A DNA stretch of 64,000 nt from Hofstenia miamia (GCA_004352715.1 SCFE01000100.1:677240-741239), one strand, 5' to 3'. Positions 43,859 through 57,727 are shown, counted from the first letter of the stretch. Numbers and translations are program-made. Notes: generated by a model from the letters alone, not told the origin.

Positions 43859-43997
43859 CTAAAATGAACGTCTGTGATATTACTTCCGAATATTTCAATA
43901 TGCATTTTGTAATTTCATAAATCTATATTCTTAGTTACTGGGATTATAAATACAATTCAGTACCAATATATCATCACTATGGTTCCGATGAAATCAA

Positions 43998-44153
43998 ATT
44001 ACTTACTTACTTACTTATTTACATACTTACTTACTTATGTTTTTACTTACTTACTTACTCATTTACTTACTTACATACTTATTTATTTACTTACTTACTT
44101 ACGTACTTATTTATTCAATTACTTACTTATTTATTTACTTACTTACTTACTTA

Positions 44154-44188
<35 letters not shown>

Positions 44189-44212
44189 TTTACTTACTTA
44201 CTTACATATGTA
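43998..44212. repeat. (TTAC)n microsatellite
   Basis: Tetranucleotide repeat with scattered TTAT and TTTAC variants over about 210 bases. The leucine-tyrosine-rich frame across it is an artefact. Confidence 0.95.
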
Positions 44213-44708
44213 ATCAAAATTGCATAAAATACAATTTTAACACATGTGAAGTATTTGAATATATCAATTAGATTTTGCAGCAGTAAGTTTTAAATAGAAG
44301 TATATAGTTGGTGCAATGAACCAATTGCTAAAAATGCATAGGTTATTTGAATGAGAATAAAAATATAATGTAAACTCCACGGAAGAGTATTCTTTTTATT
44401 AACTATGGAAATTATTTCTAAAAAATGCTGTCAGACGCTATTTCGTCTAAAAATAATATTAGCAGAAATATAATATTTGTCTGATATTAACGGAATGCAC
44501 GAAAATTCAATAAATTCGATTTCCTTGACAATCATTTTAATAATAATTAACAAATTTGTTTTGATGCCTAAATATGAATGTTGAAAAACTTCTAGACATT
44601 GATATACGATATAATGAGAATACAGTGTTCCCATTTTCTCCGCTCCAAAACAAATTTCACATAAGTTATAGCACTTCGTTGGCATATATACATAATGTAT
44701 TTATATAT

Positions 44709-44710
<2 letters not shown>

Positions 44711-44743
<33 letters not shown>
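44711..44743. repeat. (TA)n microsatellite at MITE copy 1
   Basis: TA tract ending exactly at the left end of the mariner-derived MITE. Confidence 0.95.
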
Positions 44744-44746
<3 letters not shown>

Positions 44747-45161
44747 GGTGGTCCATAAGTTTGTATACAGTTAACACAAACATTTAAATAACAAGAAATA
44801 GTGAATTAAACACAGCATAAACAACAAAAAACACCGATGGACTACTTTCTATGGGGTGTTGTCAAAGATGATGTCTATGGCGAAAGCCTACATCTGTTCC
44901 GGAAATGAAACAATACATAACTGATTCATTCAATCGTATCACGGAAAACAAAGAGCTGTGTTCCAAGTTATGTCGTGGGGTTGAACATCTCTTGAAAAAT
45001 GCGTTACCAATGAAGGAAAGCAATTTGAACATTTGTCTTAATCTTTGAATACATACTGTTTGTTTTTTATGTTTTTTTTGTTGTTTATGCTGTGTTTAAT
45101 TCACTATTTCTTGTTATTTAAATGTTTGTATTAACTGTATACAAACTTTTGGGCCACCCTG
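44744..45161 (+). mobile_element. Mariner-derived MITE, copy 1
   Basis: A 418-base element with inverted ends of about 88 bases beginning CAGGGTGG, flanked by TA. The core is the last part of a mariner transposase (DYFLWGVVKDDV, then a stop region). This copy has lost two bases near 44881 compared with copy 2, so its frame is broken. Confidence 0.88.
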
Positions 45162-45499
45162 TATATTAGATTTAATCAACGCCAGCTTCGAATGTGTTTA
45201 TATATATATATGTACATGCATATATATCTATAAATATAAGTTATATTTTGCTAAGATTTAACATATTCCATATAAAAATAAATAATTTAACAGCAAATGT
45301 GCTTTGCTATACAATTATAGCTTAATCAATGATTAAGAGTAGGCAAATAGGAAAATATAATATTGTTGATATAAAATCGACCTAGAATGTTGAAATGATG
45401 TAGTTTATTGTAGTTTTTTATTACAATTGCTTCAGCGAATTTGTTGTAAATAGTCTTAGTGATTATATAATTTTTTTTCTTTGGTTGATTGTAATGACA

Positions 45500-47087
45500 A
45501 AGCATTTCACATCTTAAATTACCCTTAATATTTTCCTTAAATCTAGTTTGCAGATGTCACCTTGCTTCCTCAATATATGAGGTTGTGAGCACTCACTACA
45601 GTTATATTTGCCAGCATTGGAGAAAGTCAAGGACTTCGGAAAATAATTTTGTTACAGAGAAACTAAGGTCTTTGTTGAAGTAAAAGTTCGAATTATTTGT
45701 TTCATAATTGCGAAATTTTCTGTTGATATTATATACTTTATATAATATATATATATATATATTATTCTATTTCTTTAACATATGGTAAACTTCAATATAT
45801 GTTTCTTAAGTTCTCTTTTTTGTTGCTTTGTATCATATATGAAGAATTGCTTCAAAAATTTTCTCATGAGATGGTGAAGATGTCCATTATTTGAAATATT
45901 GTAAAAATTTTGTTAATTGCTTCAGTAAGGTTGATGTAACTAGATGATTTTGCAAATATTCGGTTGATTAACGCTAGAAACGCGGCAATAAGTCAAAATA
46001 ATCTATAAGCTTTTTTGTTTTCTTCGATTTTCATTCAGTAAAAACGCTAGCAGGTACATATACTTCCAAATATGTTGATAATCTCATTGAATTTGCTCTT
46101 AGTAGGAATTTTGTTTCTATTCAATAATTTTCGCACTTGAAACATCAGATATCAATATATTCTCAAGGATTACTCGCTGTTCTAGTGTTAATGTGTCCAT
46201 GGTGTTGATTTTAGGTCCACAAGGTATATATAATCTCTGTATTTGCCTATTTAATATGCCACTTTGATTCAATTTCGTCCTTGGTTGTTAGTAGTTCTGG
46301 ATCCAGAAATATTAGTCCATTATTTTCTTCAGTTTTAAATGTGAATTTGATCGAGTTTAAGAAGCTGTTCATAAGTTTTTTAAATTCATCAAAGGCATTA
46401 GTATTCTTAAAAATGTAAATGACATCATCACATATCAATAGTATAATGGTTTGAAGTTTATCTTTAGACCTTGAAATTTAGATTCAATAATGTTCAAACA
46501 GAACGCTGCCATTCTTAAGGGTAAACCCATATCCCTATCATTAATTTGCTACTCTATGTACTTGTTAATAAAAAACAGTGTTTTTGCACGTGTCAATTTT
46601 AGGATTGATTGATGAATAGATGGAATTTGCTCAATCGGTCTGATTTTATTATGTTCAATGTTGGTAAATAATGAATTTGCGGCAAGGGCTGCCATAATTA
46701 CTTTGTCACAATTGAATTACCTAGTTGATTCCTCTATTTTGTTTAAGAAATCTTCAGCATTTTTTAAAATTTTTGTAATAAATGGCAAAATAATGTTATC
46801 TAGTTCTTTAGATAGATTATAAATGTTGTTATTGATGGAACGTAAAAATGGTCCTTGTTTTCGTGTATCTTTTGGTAATCCGTACAATCTTTTGATACTC
46901 AATTGCTCTGCATTAAACATCCTAATGATGTGTTAACTCTTACCTCTTCTTTGATAAAAGACTTAGTCATATCTTGGTAATTTAAATCTTTAAATTTTAA
47001 TTTATCATGTAAAACGTTATACATTTTTTTAACATAATAGTAAATGTCACATAGTAGAGTGCCATTACGTTTATCAAAACAATGTAC

Positions 47088-47121
<34 letters not shown>

Positions 47122-47129
47122 TTAGCCAA
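45500..47129 (-). pseudogene. Penelope-like retroelement, opposite strand
   Basis: Reading right to left: FDKRNGTLLCDIYYYVKKMY and DMTKSFIKEEVRVN near 47.0 kb; RLYGLPKDTRK, then SINNNIYNLSKELD near 46.85 kb; an ICDDVIYIF block near 46.43 kb at the YVDD catalytic position; EENNGLIFLDPEL near 46.3 kb; and a decayed GIY-YIG block YNCSECSQPHILRKQGDICK near 45.6 kb. The order matches Penelope-like proteins. Frame changes and stops inactivate it. Its 5' end stops at a (TA)n tract (47086-47121). Confidence 0.75.
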
Positions 47130-47154
47130 AATGATAGCAAAAATCTCTAGTTAC

Positions 47155-47492
47155 GTCGCTGAACATCAATGGATAGAAATTTAACTATGATGATCGTCTT
47201 GCAGCAACAACGATGTTATATCGTTTTAATCAATTTGGGGTGGAGATTTTTCATTCCAATGTTTGAAATCGTCATTCCTATTGATCGTTACACCGTACCT
47301 GACCTGTGGGGTCTACTAAAGAACAAAGTTTATGGCAGAAACCCACGCACTATGGACGATCTGAAGAATGCTATTACCGAAGAAATTCGTGCCATACCAT
47401 TAGATTCGGTGAAAAATGTGTGCCGGTCTGTTCTTGACCGGATTAACAAATGTATTGAACATGATGTTCATCATTTTGAGCATTTGCTATGA
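47155..47492 (+). pseudogene. Mariner transposase C-terminal fragment
   Basis: The frame reads LWGLLKNKVYGRNPRTMDDL and ITEEIRAIPLDSVKNVCRSV, then KCIEHDVHHFEHLL and a stop. This is the conserved end of a mariner-type transposase. The N-terminal and catalytic parts are absent. It lies between two (TA)n tracts and is distinct from the fragment in the CAGGGTGG MITE. Confidence 0.75.
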
Positions 47493-47622
47493 ACACTTTC
47501 TTCTTTTATGATTCATCGTTTTGCACATTATAACCTCAGTAAGTTGTTTTAGATTCGCTAAATTTTATGTTCTACTATGATGATTCGTTTTTTTATTCCT
47601 ATTCTTATGAATAAAGTTAGAN

Positions 47623-47667
<45 letters not shown>

Positions 47668-47668
47668 T
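47623..47668. repeat. (TA)n microsatellite
   Basis: TA tract with one TG interruption, preceded by a single N. Confidence 0.95.
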
Positions 47669-47669
47669 T

Positions 47670-49226
47670 ACATTGAGAAACTTTAGGGTCGTTGACAAGA
47701 ATAAATTGACCTAAAAACTATTTGTAGCAAAATCTTTTTTGTAATTTCGCATAAGTATGGAAAGCCCTGCATAAGATATTACAAACGAAAGTTGAAAGAA
47801 ATTTAGTAGCGTTTCACAAGAATAGATTTTATGGTACTACGAAACTGAAAATCACTATAAATCAACCAAGTATTAGAATGTCGCTTTCACCAATATACTA
47901 ATCCAAGAATAGAGATATCTCACGCATAGTAGTTTAACTGCTGTATTAATCGATTTATTCCATTCCCAATGCAAGAGATTCATATTGTATGCTTAGCAAT
48001 CAAACTAGAAATACCATTAAGTTTTTTGTCTAGTTGGAAAGGGTTAGGGCCTACATATGTTTTACAATTATTTATAGTAAAAGCAACTTCTAAATTCAGT
48101 AGGGTTTCAAAGAAATTATCAGGAAATTGATATACTTAACTACAAATTCTTAAATTTATTTTTGAGTTTTTCCAAACAAAGAAAAAATAAAATTGCATTG
48201 TAATGCAACATAATGTTGCCTTATTTTAATTTGATATAGATGATGGTAATCCAAGCTTCTAGGTTAAAGTTTATGATAGCTGCTTGGTTGCACTATTTGA
48301 CATGATTTTAATGAGCAAAAATTTCTGCTATGAAATATAGTAGATCAATAAATTTTCGGTTGAATTCCATTAAATTTGAAATTTTAAAATTTTTTTTGTC
48401 TAAATTGGAGCGAATGAATTTCATTGCAGACTGTTATCGGGCTTTCGAATTTATTCACAAGATCAGTTTCGGTAGCGGTAATGGGTAAAAATTGCTAAAT
48501 ATTATCCTAAGTTGCATAATGTATATACATGATATGAATGGTTACCTCTTCTTAGTCTTCGATAAGAATGGTGAGAATAGGAAAGCTTTGAAGTAGTTTT
48601 TTTCTTTTTCCTAAGTCTCCTCAAACTGAGATCGCTTTCGACAAATTCCTAAAATGTATTTTAAAAATTCAGTAGATTCTACTTATCCATGTCTCGAACC
48701 GTATCGACTCGACTCATCCTGACCCGTGATGCACCCTTTTCTTACAAAATTTTGCTGATTTGGAAATATGAAAAATATTTGACGACAGGTGGCTTTACTT
48801 TTACGCTAAGAAGTACATAAGAATTATAACTTTGTCTATTTTCAAACCATTATTACCTCCAAACTTTGAAGGTTCGTCAGCAAGAGATTAAGCCCATTAC
48901 TTGCATTCCATTTATATAGTGGTTTATCTTTTTATACCAACTAAAATTGGACGGATTGGTTTGTATAAATTTTTATAATCGAAAACCTGATCGATCTGAG
49001 TAAGTTTTTTATAATCAGTGGAAGAATCGGGTTGGATCAATGACTGTTGATCCGGTTCTAATCATAATCTTGTTTATTTTGATATCCCAATTTCTGTTAA
49101 AAATATCTTTTACTGAAAATGTTTTTTTTCAAAAATGGAGTAGTGGTGCAATTATTGAAAATTTATTTTAAGCATTGCAATTGGTAAATGTAAATAATAC
49201 ACAATAAATGCTCTAATGATACTTAC
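47670..49226. other. No gene seen
   Basis: AT-rich, possibly an intron of the gene owning the next exon. Patches near 48690 and 48960 have TCGACTCGACTC and GATCCGGTTC character seen in other decayed repeats. Confidence 0.4.
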
Positions 49227-49391
49227 TGCAGTACTTTGGGCATCGAATGTTGTTTTTTCAACGGAACAAGATTTTGACGGGCTATTTTTTGCTTCTCTGA
49301 AAGAAGGAACACGTTTGCGTGGTGTTACAGGGGTATCGGGCTTGCTGCTGCCTCCCAATCCAAAGGTCGATCGAATGCGATCTGCCGTTGA
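49227..49391 (-). CDS. Exon of an unidentified protein, Ser/Pro/Arg-rich
   Basis: A 165-base exon (55 codons) lies between a good acceptor (TTTTTTAG) and a good donor (GTAAGT). It reads STADRIRSTFGLGGSSKPDT and PVTPRKRVPSFREAK. Its base composition is clearly less AT-rich than its surroundings. The TPVTPRKR and SFREAK motifs look like phosphorylation or docking sites in a disordered segment. I do not recognise the family. It shares its strand with the synaptotagmin exon 5.4 kb downstream, but synaptotagmins have no such segment that I know, so a shared gene is unproven. Confidence 0.6.
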
Positions 49392-49957
49392 CTAAAAAAA
49401 AGATTTAAAGTCAGTTTCTATTATATTTCTTCTTTTTCAATGAATATTATGTGCTGAGTCTCTGACTGATAATTTGGAATAAATTCTGTTTCTCCAATAT
49501 TCTTATTAATTCTTAAGACATGCGTTAGAGTCTCTTAGTTAGAGATGTGTTAATATACAAATTTGCCGTGTTTAATTATCACATACTAAAATTTTGTATG
49601 TTTATTGAATTCTCCTTAGCTTCTGTATTTATCATATACTTAGTTTTCATTAAAATAGTCAACGCTATTTTTTCAGGTGCATGTTGAAGACAATATATAT
49701 TGCAGATTTACGGCACACTTGCTTCCAATTGCGTTGTTTTTCCCCAATTTATATTTTTTCTTAGGTGTACTTGTTTTGAAGCATTTAGATTTAGCAAGCC
49801 TATATTTTTGGGCCTAAGTATTGAAAATAATGCATGCACACAAAAATCTAAGGAAATTTGATGAAAAAATTTGCTGTGTATTACATTTAAAGTTGGTGCT
49901 AAATAGGTACTTATTACATAGCTCCAAATATACACATCACAAAATTATTTAGACCCG

Positions 49958-49959
<2 letters not shown>

Positions 49960-49993
<34 letters not shown>
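49960..49993. repeat. (TA)n microsatellite
   Basis: TA tract after GACCCGGG. Confidence 0.95.
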
Positions 49994-49996
<3 letters not shown>

Positions 49997-50973
49997 CCTA
50001 AATGTTCTTTTACAAATTAGCAAAAGTTTTTTTTATTTCAAATTGGTGGTCAGTACAGTAAATATGTTCAAACATATAAATAACATATGCTATAGAAGCA
50101 AACTCATAAATATTTATATATCATAGACAATATTCAGATTTAATTAAGTTAGTGGAAAAATGTGTTCACGTTAACTACATGCAATTTAAGAAACATACTG
50201 CCCATGAAAGTTCGTATTTACTAGAGCTTTCAAAAAGGTAATAAATGGAGAAAATTTATATTTTATCTAGAATTTTATTTATATAATTTTTAAATTTATT
50301 TTCATGAGCTTAGTTTAGTTTATAGTAAAATTTGTATGAATAAGTGCATATAAATGTGCATAAAAGCTACAAATGTTCAATGAATCTTTAAATAAACATA
50401 TCAGAATAGACAAATATAAAATGCAAATATTTACAATGTATAAATTTAAAAGAAAAATATTGAAAAAATTTGTTAAGCACAAACTTGAGTCTTAGTTGAG
50501 GTTTGTCAAAAGTGGCAGCTGATGCTTTCATTACAAAAGATAATAGCACCTAACTGCATTAATATTAATGAATTTAGGAATTACAAAGAGTACTTTGTTC
50601 CTCAAGAAACTGTTATTGCGATAAGACGCTCTGCCTTTACAATGAACAGCCTGCTCAGGTATTTTGAAGAGGGACATTCATATATTCTTTTTCAAAAATT
50701 TTCAAATTTACCCCACATCTGAAACTGGATCTAGGCAAACAAGCAGACATGCATTATATGTACATTAGTTAAATGTTGAGTTTAATTATAATAAACTTGA
50801 TGTTATATTCATTATGGAATTCTTACAAACCTCAATTCTAATGCTTTAATCAAACGCTCTCATATCATGATGCAATTACAAATGCATGTTTGCATAACAT
50901 ACTACCTCACAAAATTTTATTTATACGGGACATACTCAGGAATTAAAATCGGGTAATTGGGTTGTATTCTATG
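49994..50973. other. No gene seen
   Basis: AT-rich; the short frame at 50522-50722 has no recognised domain. Confidence 0.4.
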
Positions 50974-51990
50974 AGGGGTGTCCAATAAGTAATGAAACTT
51001 TATTGTAAAAAAGAAGATGTGGTACATACAAATCAAACGCATTGTCCTTCAGTATACTCTCTATTGAGTGCGATACACTTTTGTAAACGCTCCTCCCATT
51101 TCTGGAAACATGCCACGAACCATTGTTTACCATTGGCTTTCAGCTTCTAATTGAAAGCTCTGGCCAAATTTTGTACACAGTGGTAAGTGATACCTGTTAT
51201 TGATTCCTTGAGCCGTCGAAATACCCAGAAGTCGAGAGGAGCAATGTCGGGAGAATATGGAGCATGAAGAGAAAGCAGAATTTCATGTTCATCCAAAATA
51301 TCGTGAACAGAACTTTCTGTGTGACTTGATTCGTTGTCATGATGGAGAATAGTTCGTCGCCGATGACGGTTCACTTCAATGCCATTCCGCAGAGGATGAA
51401 GAACGTGCTGTCGATAATGGCTTGCATTGATATGAGCACTCTCAGGTAGAACATCCACAAGGTCTAGATCCGCTTTGCTTATGAATACTGTAATCATTCG
51501 CTTCTTGGATTTGAAAAATTGACGAGCAATTTCAGGACGTTCATCGTCATCACCCAGCAACACAATGTTTTTGTTTTATGTTTTCATTTGATGGAACATA
51601 AACCAGCTTTCATCTCCAGTCACCTACAAGTAATTTCGAGGATGATCATGCATGACGCGAAGGATTTCATTTGATATATCAATATGTTTTTGCTTTTCCT
51701 CTTGACTCAGGATGTGAGGACACAGCGTTTTCATTTTTATTTGAAAAGTGATGATTTCATGCACTGAAGACTTTGGAATCCCAGTAATTTGTTCTATATT
51801 TCGCACAGTTAATTTACCCGAGTAACATTCTCATCAACAGATGTCATTCGTGGTCTGCCTAAACTTTCACGATCAGTGCATTCAGAACGAGCACCAATTT
51901 GGAAATTGCGACACCACCTGGTGACTGACATATGAAGGGCAGACAGTATCATCACAAATTGTCGCAAGTTGCTCATGGATAGATTTGGGA
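50974..51990 (-). pseudogene. Mariner transposon, 5'-truncated, with stops
   Basis: Reading right to left: IHEQLRQFV, then VTRWCRNFQIGARSEC and ESLGRPRMTSVDENV; ITGIPKSSVHEII; the first catalytic aspartate in VTGDESWFMFH near 51620; HHDNESSHTESS with the second aspartate near 51330; and YSPDIAPLDFWVFRRLKE with the last near 51220. This is a DDD mariner transposase. Stops interrupt near VTGDESW and before NKNIVLLG, and the frame changes near 51810. The left end is GGGGTGTCCAATAAGTAATG (terminal-repeat-like). No matching right end was seen, so the start is cut off. Confidence 0.8.
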
Positions 51991-52405
51991 AATTAGAAAC
52001 AATAATAACAATAATTTAAAATATCAACTGAGTACTGTTTAGATGGTTGTGTAGCCTAGCGGAAATGAATAAAATAAATAATTACGAGACAGATAGAACA
52101 GCTACTGCGCATAGTTCATTGCTATTACGCAATCTAATCTGCCACACACTACATCTATATTTCCACTCGAGTTTCCTGATGGAACATTTTAATAAACAAG
52201 TAAACAGATTACATAAATTAAACCCATGGATATCCGAGAAAATATTGTATAATTGTAGACCATATTCTTGGTTTTTCAAAAAATTGTTACCATAACTATA
52301 TAATTCAGAGCTAACTTAAATAAAAAATGATGTAGTGCATAAAAACTTGATCAATAGCAAAGCGCATCTAAGACCATTTTGAATTTATATTTATTAGTAG
52401 TAATT

Positions 52406-53942
52406 ATTCATATACTACAATGTACAAAAAAGTACATTTCGCAGTTCAAAATCAGTCATCAACAACAACAACAAATTGAATTACGATATTTTGAATAGAT
52501 GTAGACAAAGGTGATGCTTCCAACATGTATCTATGTTTTTCAGAAACTACACTATTAATCTAGTCACCGGATAATTTATAGTACAATTTTACCGAACCCA
52601 TGAGTCAGACCTTCAGGCAAGCTATAGTTGCAACTCTGAAAGAGTCGTTTAAGTATACATCTCCTCATCTATAAAAATATGTTAGGAAAATAATTACAGT
52701 TCGCATTCTGTTGAACATTATGCTAACAAACTATTTTCACTTCCTGCAAACTATTAGCATCAGAGTTGTGTAGGTTCTATTAGAAATCCTGTCATTTTAG
52801 GTCAGTGGTTTGATCTAAATATAATGGGTTGAGTCGAGCGGGGTCATATATGTTAAAATTGTGATTGGGATAGGTTTGTTCAGAATGTTGACAGCCTTAT
52901 ATAAGTGAGGCATTTTGCAATTTTTTGACATGCCTAATAGGCATGCCTATAATTCATATCAATATAGTAAAAAATTCTTTTACAGGAGGTGGGGGTACCC
53001 TTTGCATTTTCGCAATCGGTTTTGTTATAAGTATTTACAATAGTTCTTAGATAATACAAATGTACAGAAACTAAATATCAATAAATCATAGATGATATTT
53101 AATTGCATGGAATAGCCAAATTAGACAAATAACTAAGATTTTCTGAATTTTTACGTCAAATCCCACGTACGATAATGACATTAATATNTATTCATATACT
53201 ACAATGTACAAAAAAGTACATTTCGCAGTTCAAAATCAGTCATCAACAACAACAACAAATTGAATTACGATATTTTGAATAGATGTAGACAAAGGTGATG
53301 CTTCCAACATGTATCTATGTTTTTCAGAAACTACACTATTAATCTAGTCACCGGATAATTTATAGTACAATTTTACCGAACACATGAGTCAGACCTTCAG
53401 GCAAGCTATAGTTGCAACTCTGAAAGAGTCGTTTAAGTATACATCTCCTCATCTATAAAATATGTTCAGGAAATACTTACAGTTCGCATTCTGTTGAACA
53501 TTATGCTAACAAACTATTTTCACTTCCTGCAAACTATTAGCATCAGAGTTGTGTAGGTTCTATTAGAAATCCTGTCATTTTAGGTCAGTGGTTTGATCTA
53601 AATATAATGGGTTGAGTCGAGCGGGGTCATATATGTTAAAATTGTGATTGGGATAGGTTTGTTCAGAATGTTGACAGCCTTATATAAGTGAGGCATTTTG
53701 CAATTTTTTGACATGCCTAATAGGCATGCCTATAATTCAGATCAAGATAGTACCCTTTGCATTTTCGCAATCGGTTTTGTTCTAAGTATTTACAATAGTT
53801 CTTAGATAATACAAATGTACAGAAACTAAATATCAATAAATCATAGATGATATTTAATTGCATGGAATAGCCAAATTAGACAAATAACTAAGATTTTCTG
53901 AATTTTTACGTCAAATCCCACGTACGATAATGACATTAATAT
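52406..53942 (+). repeat. Tandem duplication of about 770 bases, N at the joint
   Basis: 52407-53186 and 53188-53940 share the same sequence from ATTCATATACTACAATGTAC to CCACGTACGATAATGACATT, differing by a few bases and a deletion of about 25 bases in the second copy (at about 53750). A single N at 53187 is the joint. Two near-identical copies meeting at an N suggest unmerged haplotypes rather than a real tandem repeat. No coding is seen in it. Confidence 0.9.
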
Positions 53943-56900
53943 TAATATAATAAGTATTAAAAGATGCATAAATAAATCTGTAAATATCCTATTGATGAAA
54001 TAGATAAATTATCGTGATGGTAAATACTCTGTTTTGTTTTTTTATTAATTCAGCATAAATGTGAAAGTTCCCAAAACCAGATAAAAGAATTTTATTTTTT
54101 TATGAGTTCCCAAGTTGGTGTTCTTGTTATTACATGCGCTCAATTTGGTTAAGCTTAACCTTCGCAAACATTGCTAGAATTTCATTTAATATATTCTAGT
54201 ACAACAGAGATGACTTAACGAATTCAATTTATAATTCCATAATTTTTCTATGTGTGACGTAGTTTTTACTTTGTTCATTATATTGAACTTAGAGCAATAA
54301 GGAATTTTCATCATTATAATACACAGGCCCAATAAATGCAATGGATTCAAAAAAACTGTGTTCAAAAGAAAAGTATCTTCAATGTGACATTCATATTTTT
54401 GTATGGTCGAATATTCTAAAAGTCCCTAGACAATGCTTCCCACCATAGTCGTAATTTGACTGATATTTTCCAACCTTACTCAACTCGAACTCGGAAAACC
54501 TAAACTCCAACTCGAACCCGTCTTGTTGAAATATTTTCAAAGAATGTATAACACAATTTTTGGGTGAAAATAATTCAGTTGCATTAGAAACAATTAGAAG
54601 GCCTTGTGTAAAAGTAAAAGATTTAAACTGCATTTACATAAATAATTGTAAAAATAAGTGACGGCTGTGTTCGTCGGTCACTTATAATCAGTTCGCATGA
54701 ATAAAAGTTCGCAATTGTTATATTAGACCGATAAAATGGAATATGCAATAGTCATAGTCGTGTTGGCTATAGCCGCCCATGGGTCAGGAAACAACCACTC
54801 GCGGCTTCAGAATCACGGATCACAGCCCAAAAATACTAGTCACGGCTTTTTTTGAAAGACTAATAATATCGTTTACCGGTATGCGAGGTACAATTACAAT
54901 AATTAAGCTCAAATTGCTTAAAATTGCTTCACAAGCACATTCCTTTAATGATTATTAAGAGTACATGTATCTAATACTAGCTGCGACATTAGTTTGATAG
55001 CTAAAAACTGGCCACATGGCATGCTGCGGCTACATTAAATGTCCCAGCAACAGAACGTTAATCGCAAACTTTGATAGCACAGAGAATCTTGTGATATTAA
55101 TTTCATTGAAATTCATTGATTTTTGATATGTTATTTTAAATAAAAATAGTTTAATTTGTAATAATATTGTTATTATTGTCATACTTAAACAAAAGCAGTA
55201 TTTGCATGCACATGACTTTCATTTATATAATTTGAATGCTTAAATATTTAGAAAAAATAAATATTCTCAGATCTATTTCAACCCGATTGAACTGCAAAAA
55301 ACCAAACCAATAGCCAATCAATTTTACAACTATGCTCCACTTCATATAAGCAGACATCTTTAAGAGGGAAGTGAATTTTTTAACAATACTTCGATAATGA
55401 GATTGTCAGTTGAAATCACATTATTTTTTCCGTTTTGAAATTAATTTCACTTAAACTTCAACAAGTTTGTTCAACATAATAAAAAATATTGCGTTACTGA
55501 CGTAAGTGGTTTTTGCAATATTTGCAAAAATTTAATGAGCTATATACTTGACATTGCGTTTTTTTTCAAATACAAGGACTTTGGTGCGACTTAATTTTAC
55601 TGCGATGTAAGTAGGTGACTGAACAATATTTTGGAAATGAAACAGAAGCATAAATTATCACAGAAGAATTATCCAACTTCTTGTTAATCCTAACCTCTTA
55701 TCCTATTAACATTATTTCCACTAATGTTAGGTCACGGTTGATTTGTCACGCGTGATCTGTCACAATTTCGTAAAATCGCGTGTCTAAATACCTAGGGATT
55801 CTTTCGAGGAGTTTGTGTCACAGTTTTCTAGGTTTTTTCTGTTGCGAACTATAAGGAATTACTAATTTTATATTACTTATTTGTGTAAATATGCTGTTTT
55901 TCAGATGTTTTCAACTTCTTACTCATTACTTTACAGAAACATGCAATATTGAAATCGCTTTATTTTAAAATAGCATAAAAATGGTCAGGTTTACATTTTT
56001 CCCAATATTTGTATATATTGTATATTGTGTCTAAATTTAGAAAATAAAAAACCACCCCACTCATCTCTCATCTGACACTCCCTAACTATTTTTTGAATGG
56101 CACAAAAACTTTGAGAATGCAAATTTTTATTATATTCTAGGTCTAAAATCAATTTTTTTCAAAGAATGAATTATAAATAGCATAATAGGAAATTAATGAA
56201 AAGCTAATCTTGATTTACAAAAATATTTAATTTGATTATTGGGCGATATGAAAACGGTGATATAGTTTTAGTTTTATATATTTCTGTTAATTTGATGCAC
56301 CCAAATGTTAGGGCTTCTTTATCCTTTACCTTAAATAGGGCTCTCGTCTTATACGACTCTTTCTTAAAGCTATCTGTATCAGGTCGGCCAAGAGTGGCCA
56401 CTCTTCTCTAACATGATCTTCTGCTTACTTTTAACTTTTATTAGGATAGGGTATTATAGCAGTAGGAGTTAGTTATTTTTGTAGCACTGATAAATCCATG
56501 CCTCAACTCGAAACCTTCAATAGATAGATTAGTAGGATTGCTCGCTGATTTCATACCGATGTCACATTATGTCAAAAGATTCTGTTTAAAACATCTAAAT
56601 TTTCGTGGCCTTAGAATATAATCAGAGAAATCCCAGAACCATTCGCTTAGCGTCACATGAACACTAACAAATCATATAAATATTTACACGTTATAAAATG
56701 ATGCAAGAAAAGACATTAGAATCAAGCATATGGAAGACATCATCCAGTTGATCTTTAGTTTTCAGATTCGAACATGGGTCTACCTTTAGCTTCTCATAAT
56801 ACAAAGTTTGAACATTATAATTTAAAATGCATAAAATTACTAAAAAAAACTTTATTTTGATAATTAATTTAATTAGCAATGTTACAAAAATTTAGACTTT

Positions 56901-57726
56901 AACCAATTAAAAAATTGACACAAGTCCAAGTTAGTGTCAAGTTCTGAAAATTTAGGCAAAGCGAGTCTTAAACTGTAAATTCAGAATTAGTAGCCAATTA
57001 CTCAGCAAATAAAAGAAAGAACTAGACAACATTGGCTCAAATTGCTCATCACCAACATCAGAAATATACTTTCCCAACGAAATTAATTGCAGCAAAGCCA
57101 TATCTATGGCTATGAATTCATTAAAGTAGCATTTAAAATGGTATTTGTTAATTCATACACGTTTTCAAAAAGTGTCTAGATAGAATTCATATATGATTGT
57201 TTTAAAAATAACAAAAAAGTAGTGTGAACATTAAAGCATTATCCATTTTGAAAATATATTGTACTGAAATAAAAAATAAAAATATAAAATGTATTGATAT
57301 TCATTTAGTACTAAAAAATTTAATCATTAGAATACTATTAAGAAAATTTATTAAAAAAGCAACAAAACACATGTTATAAAGAAAAAACATTCGATTCAAC
57401 AAAAAAACTCTTTTTAAAAATAAGTATTAATTCTATCAATATTAAATAATTAAAAATTGCAACCATGAAAAATATAAAATTCACTTTAAGAATGGTTGTA
57501 TTAAACTTAAATAATTATTAGAAAATAGTGAAGAAAAATACAATATTGACTTAAGTTCTTCTGAGAACTATTCCCAAGCTGTTATCAACATCAGCGATAC
57601 ATCTTCCCAAAAACATTATAATAAATACTTGGAAAAAGCAATGAATTCATTGAAAGTAGCGCTAAAATGTTATTTGATAATTCACATAAAAACAAAAATT
57701 CTCAAAAGTATAAGCAAGGATAATAT
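53943..57726. other. No gene seen
   Basis: 3.8 kb of AT-rich sequence. Patches at 54470-54530 and 54660-54850 have CTCGAACTCG and CACGGCT character and look like decayed repeats. The frame at 56204-56401 (-) is unrecognised. Confidence 0.4.
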
Positions 57727-57727
57727 A

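Noticed and set aside
43979-44227. 82-residue Leu/Tyr/Thr-rich frame
   Set aside because: It is the translation of the (TTAC)n microsatellite.
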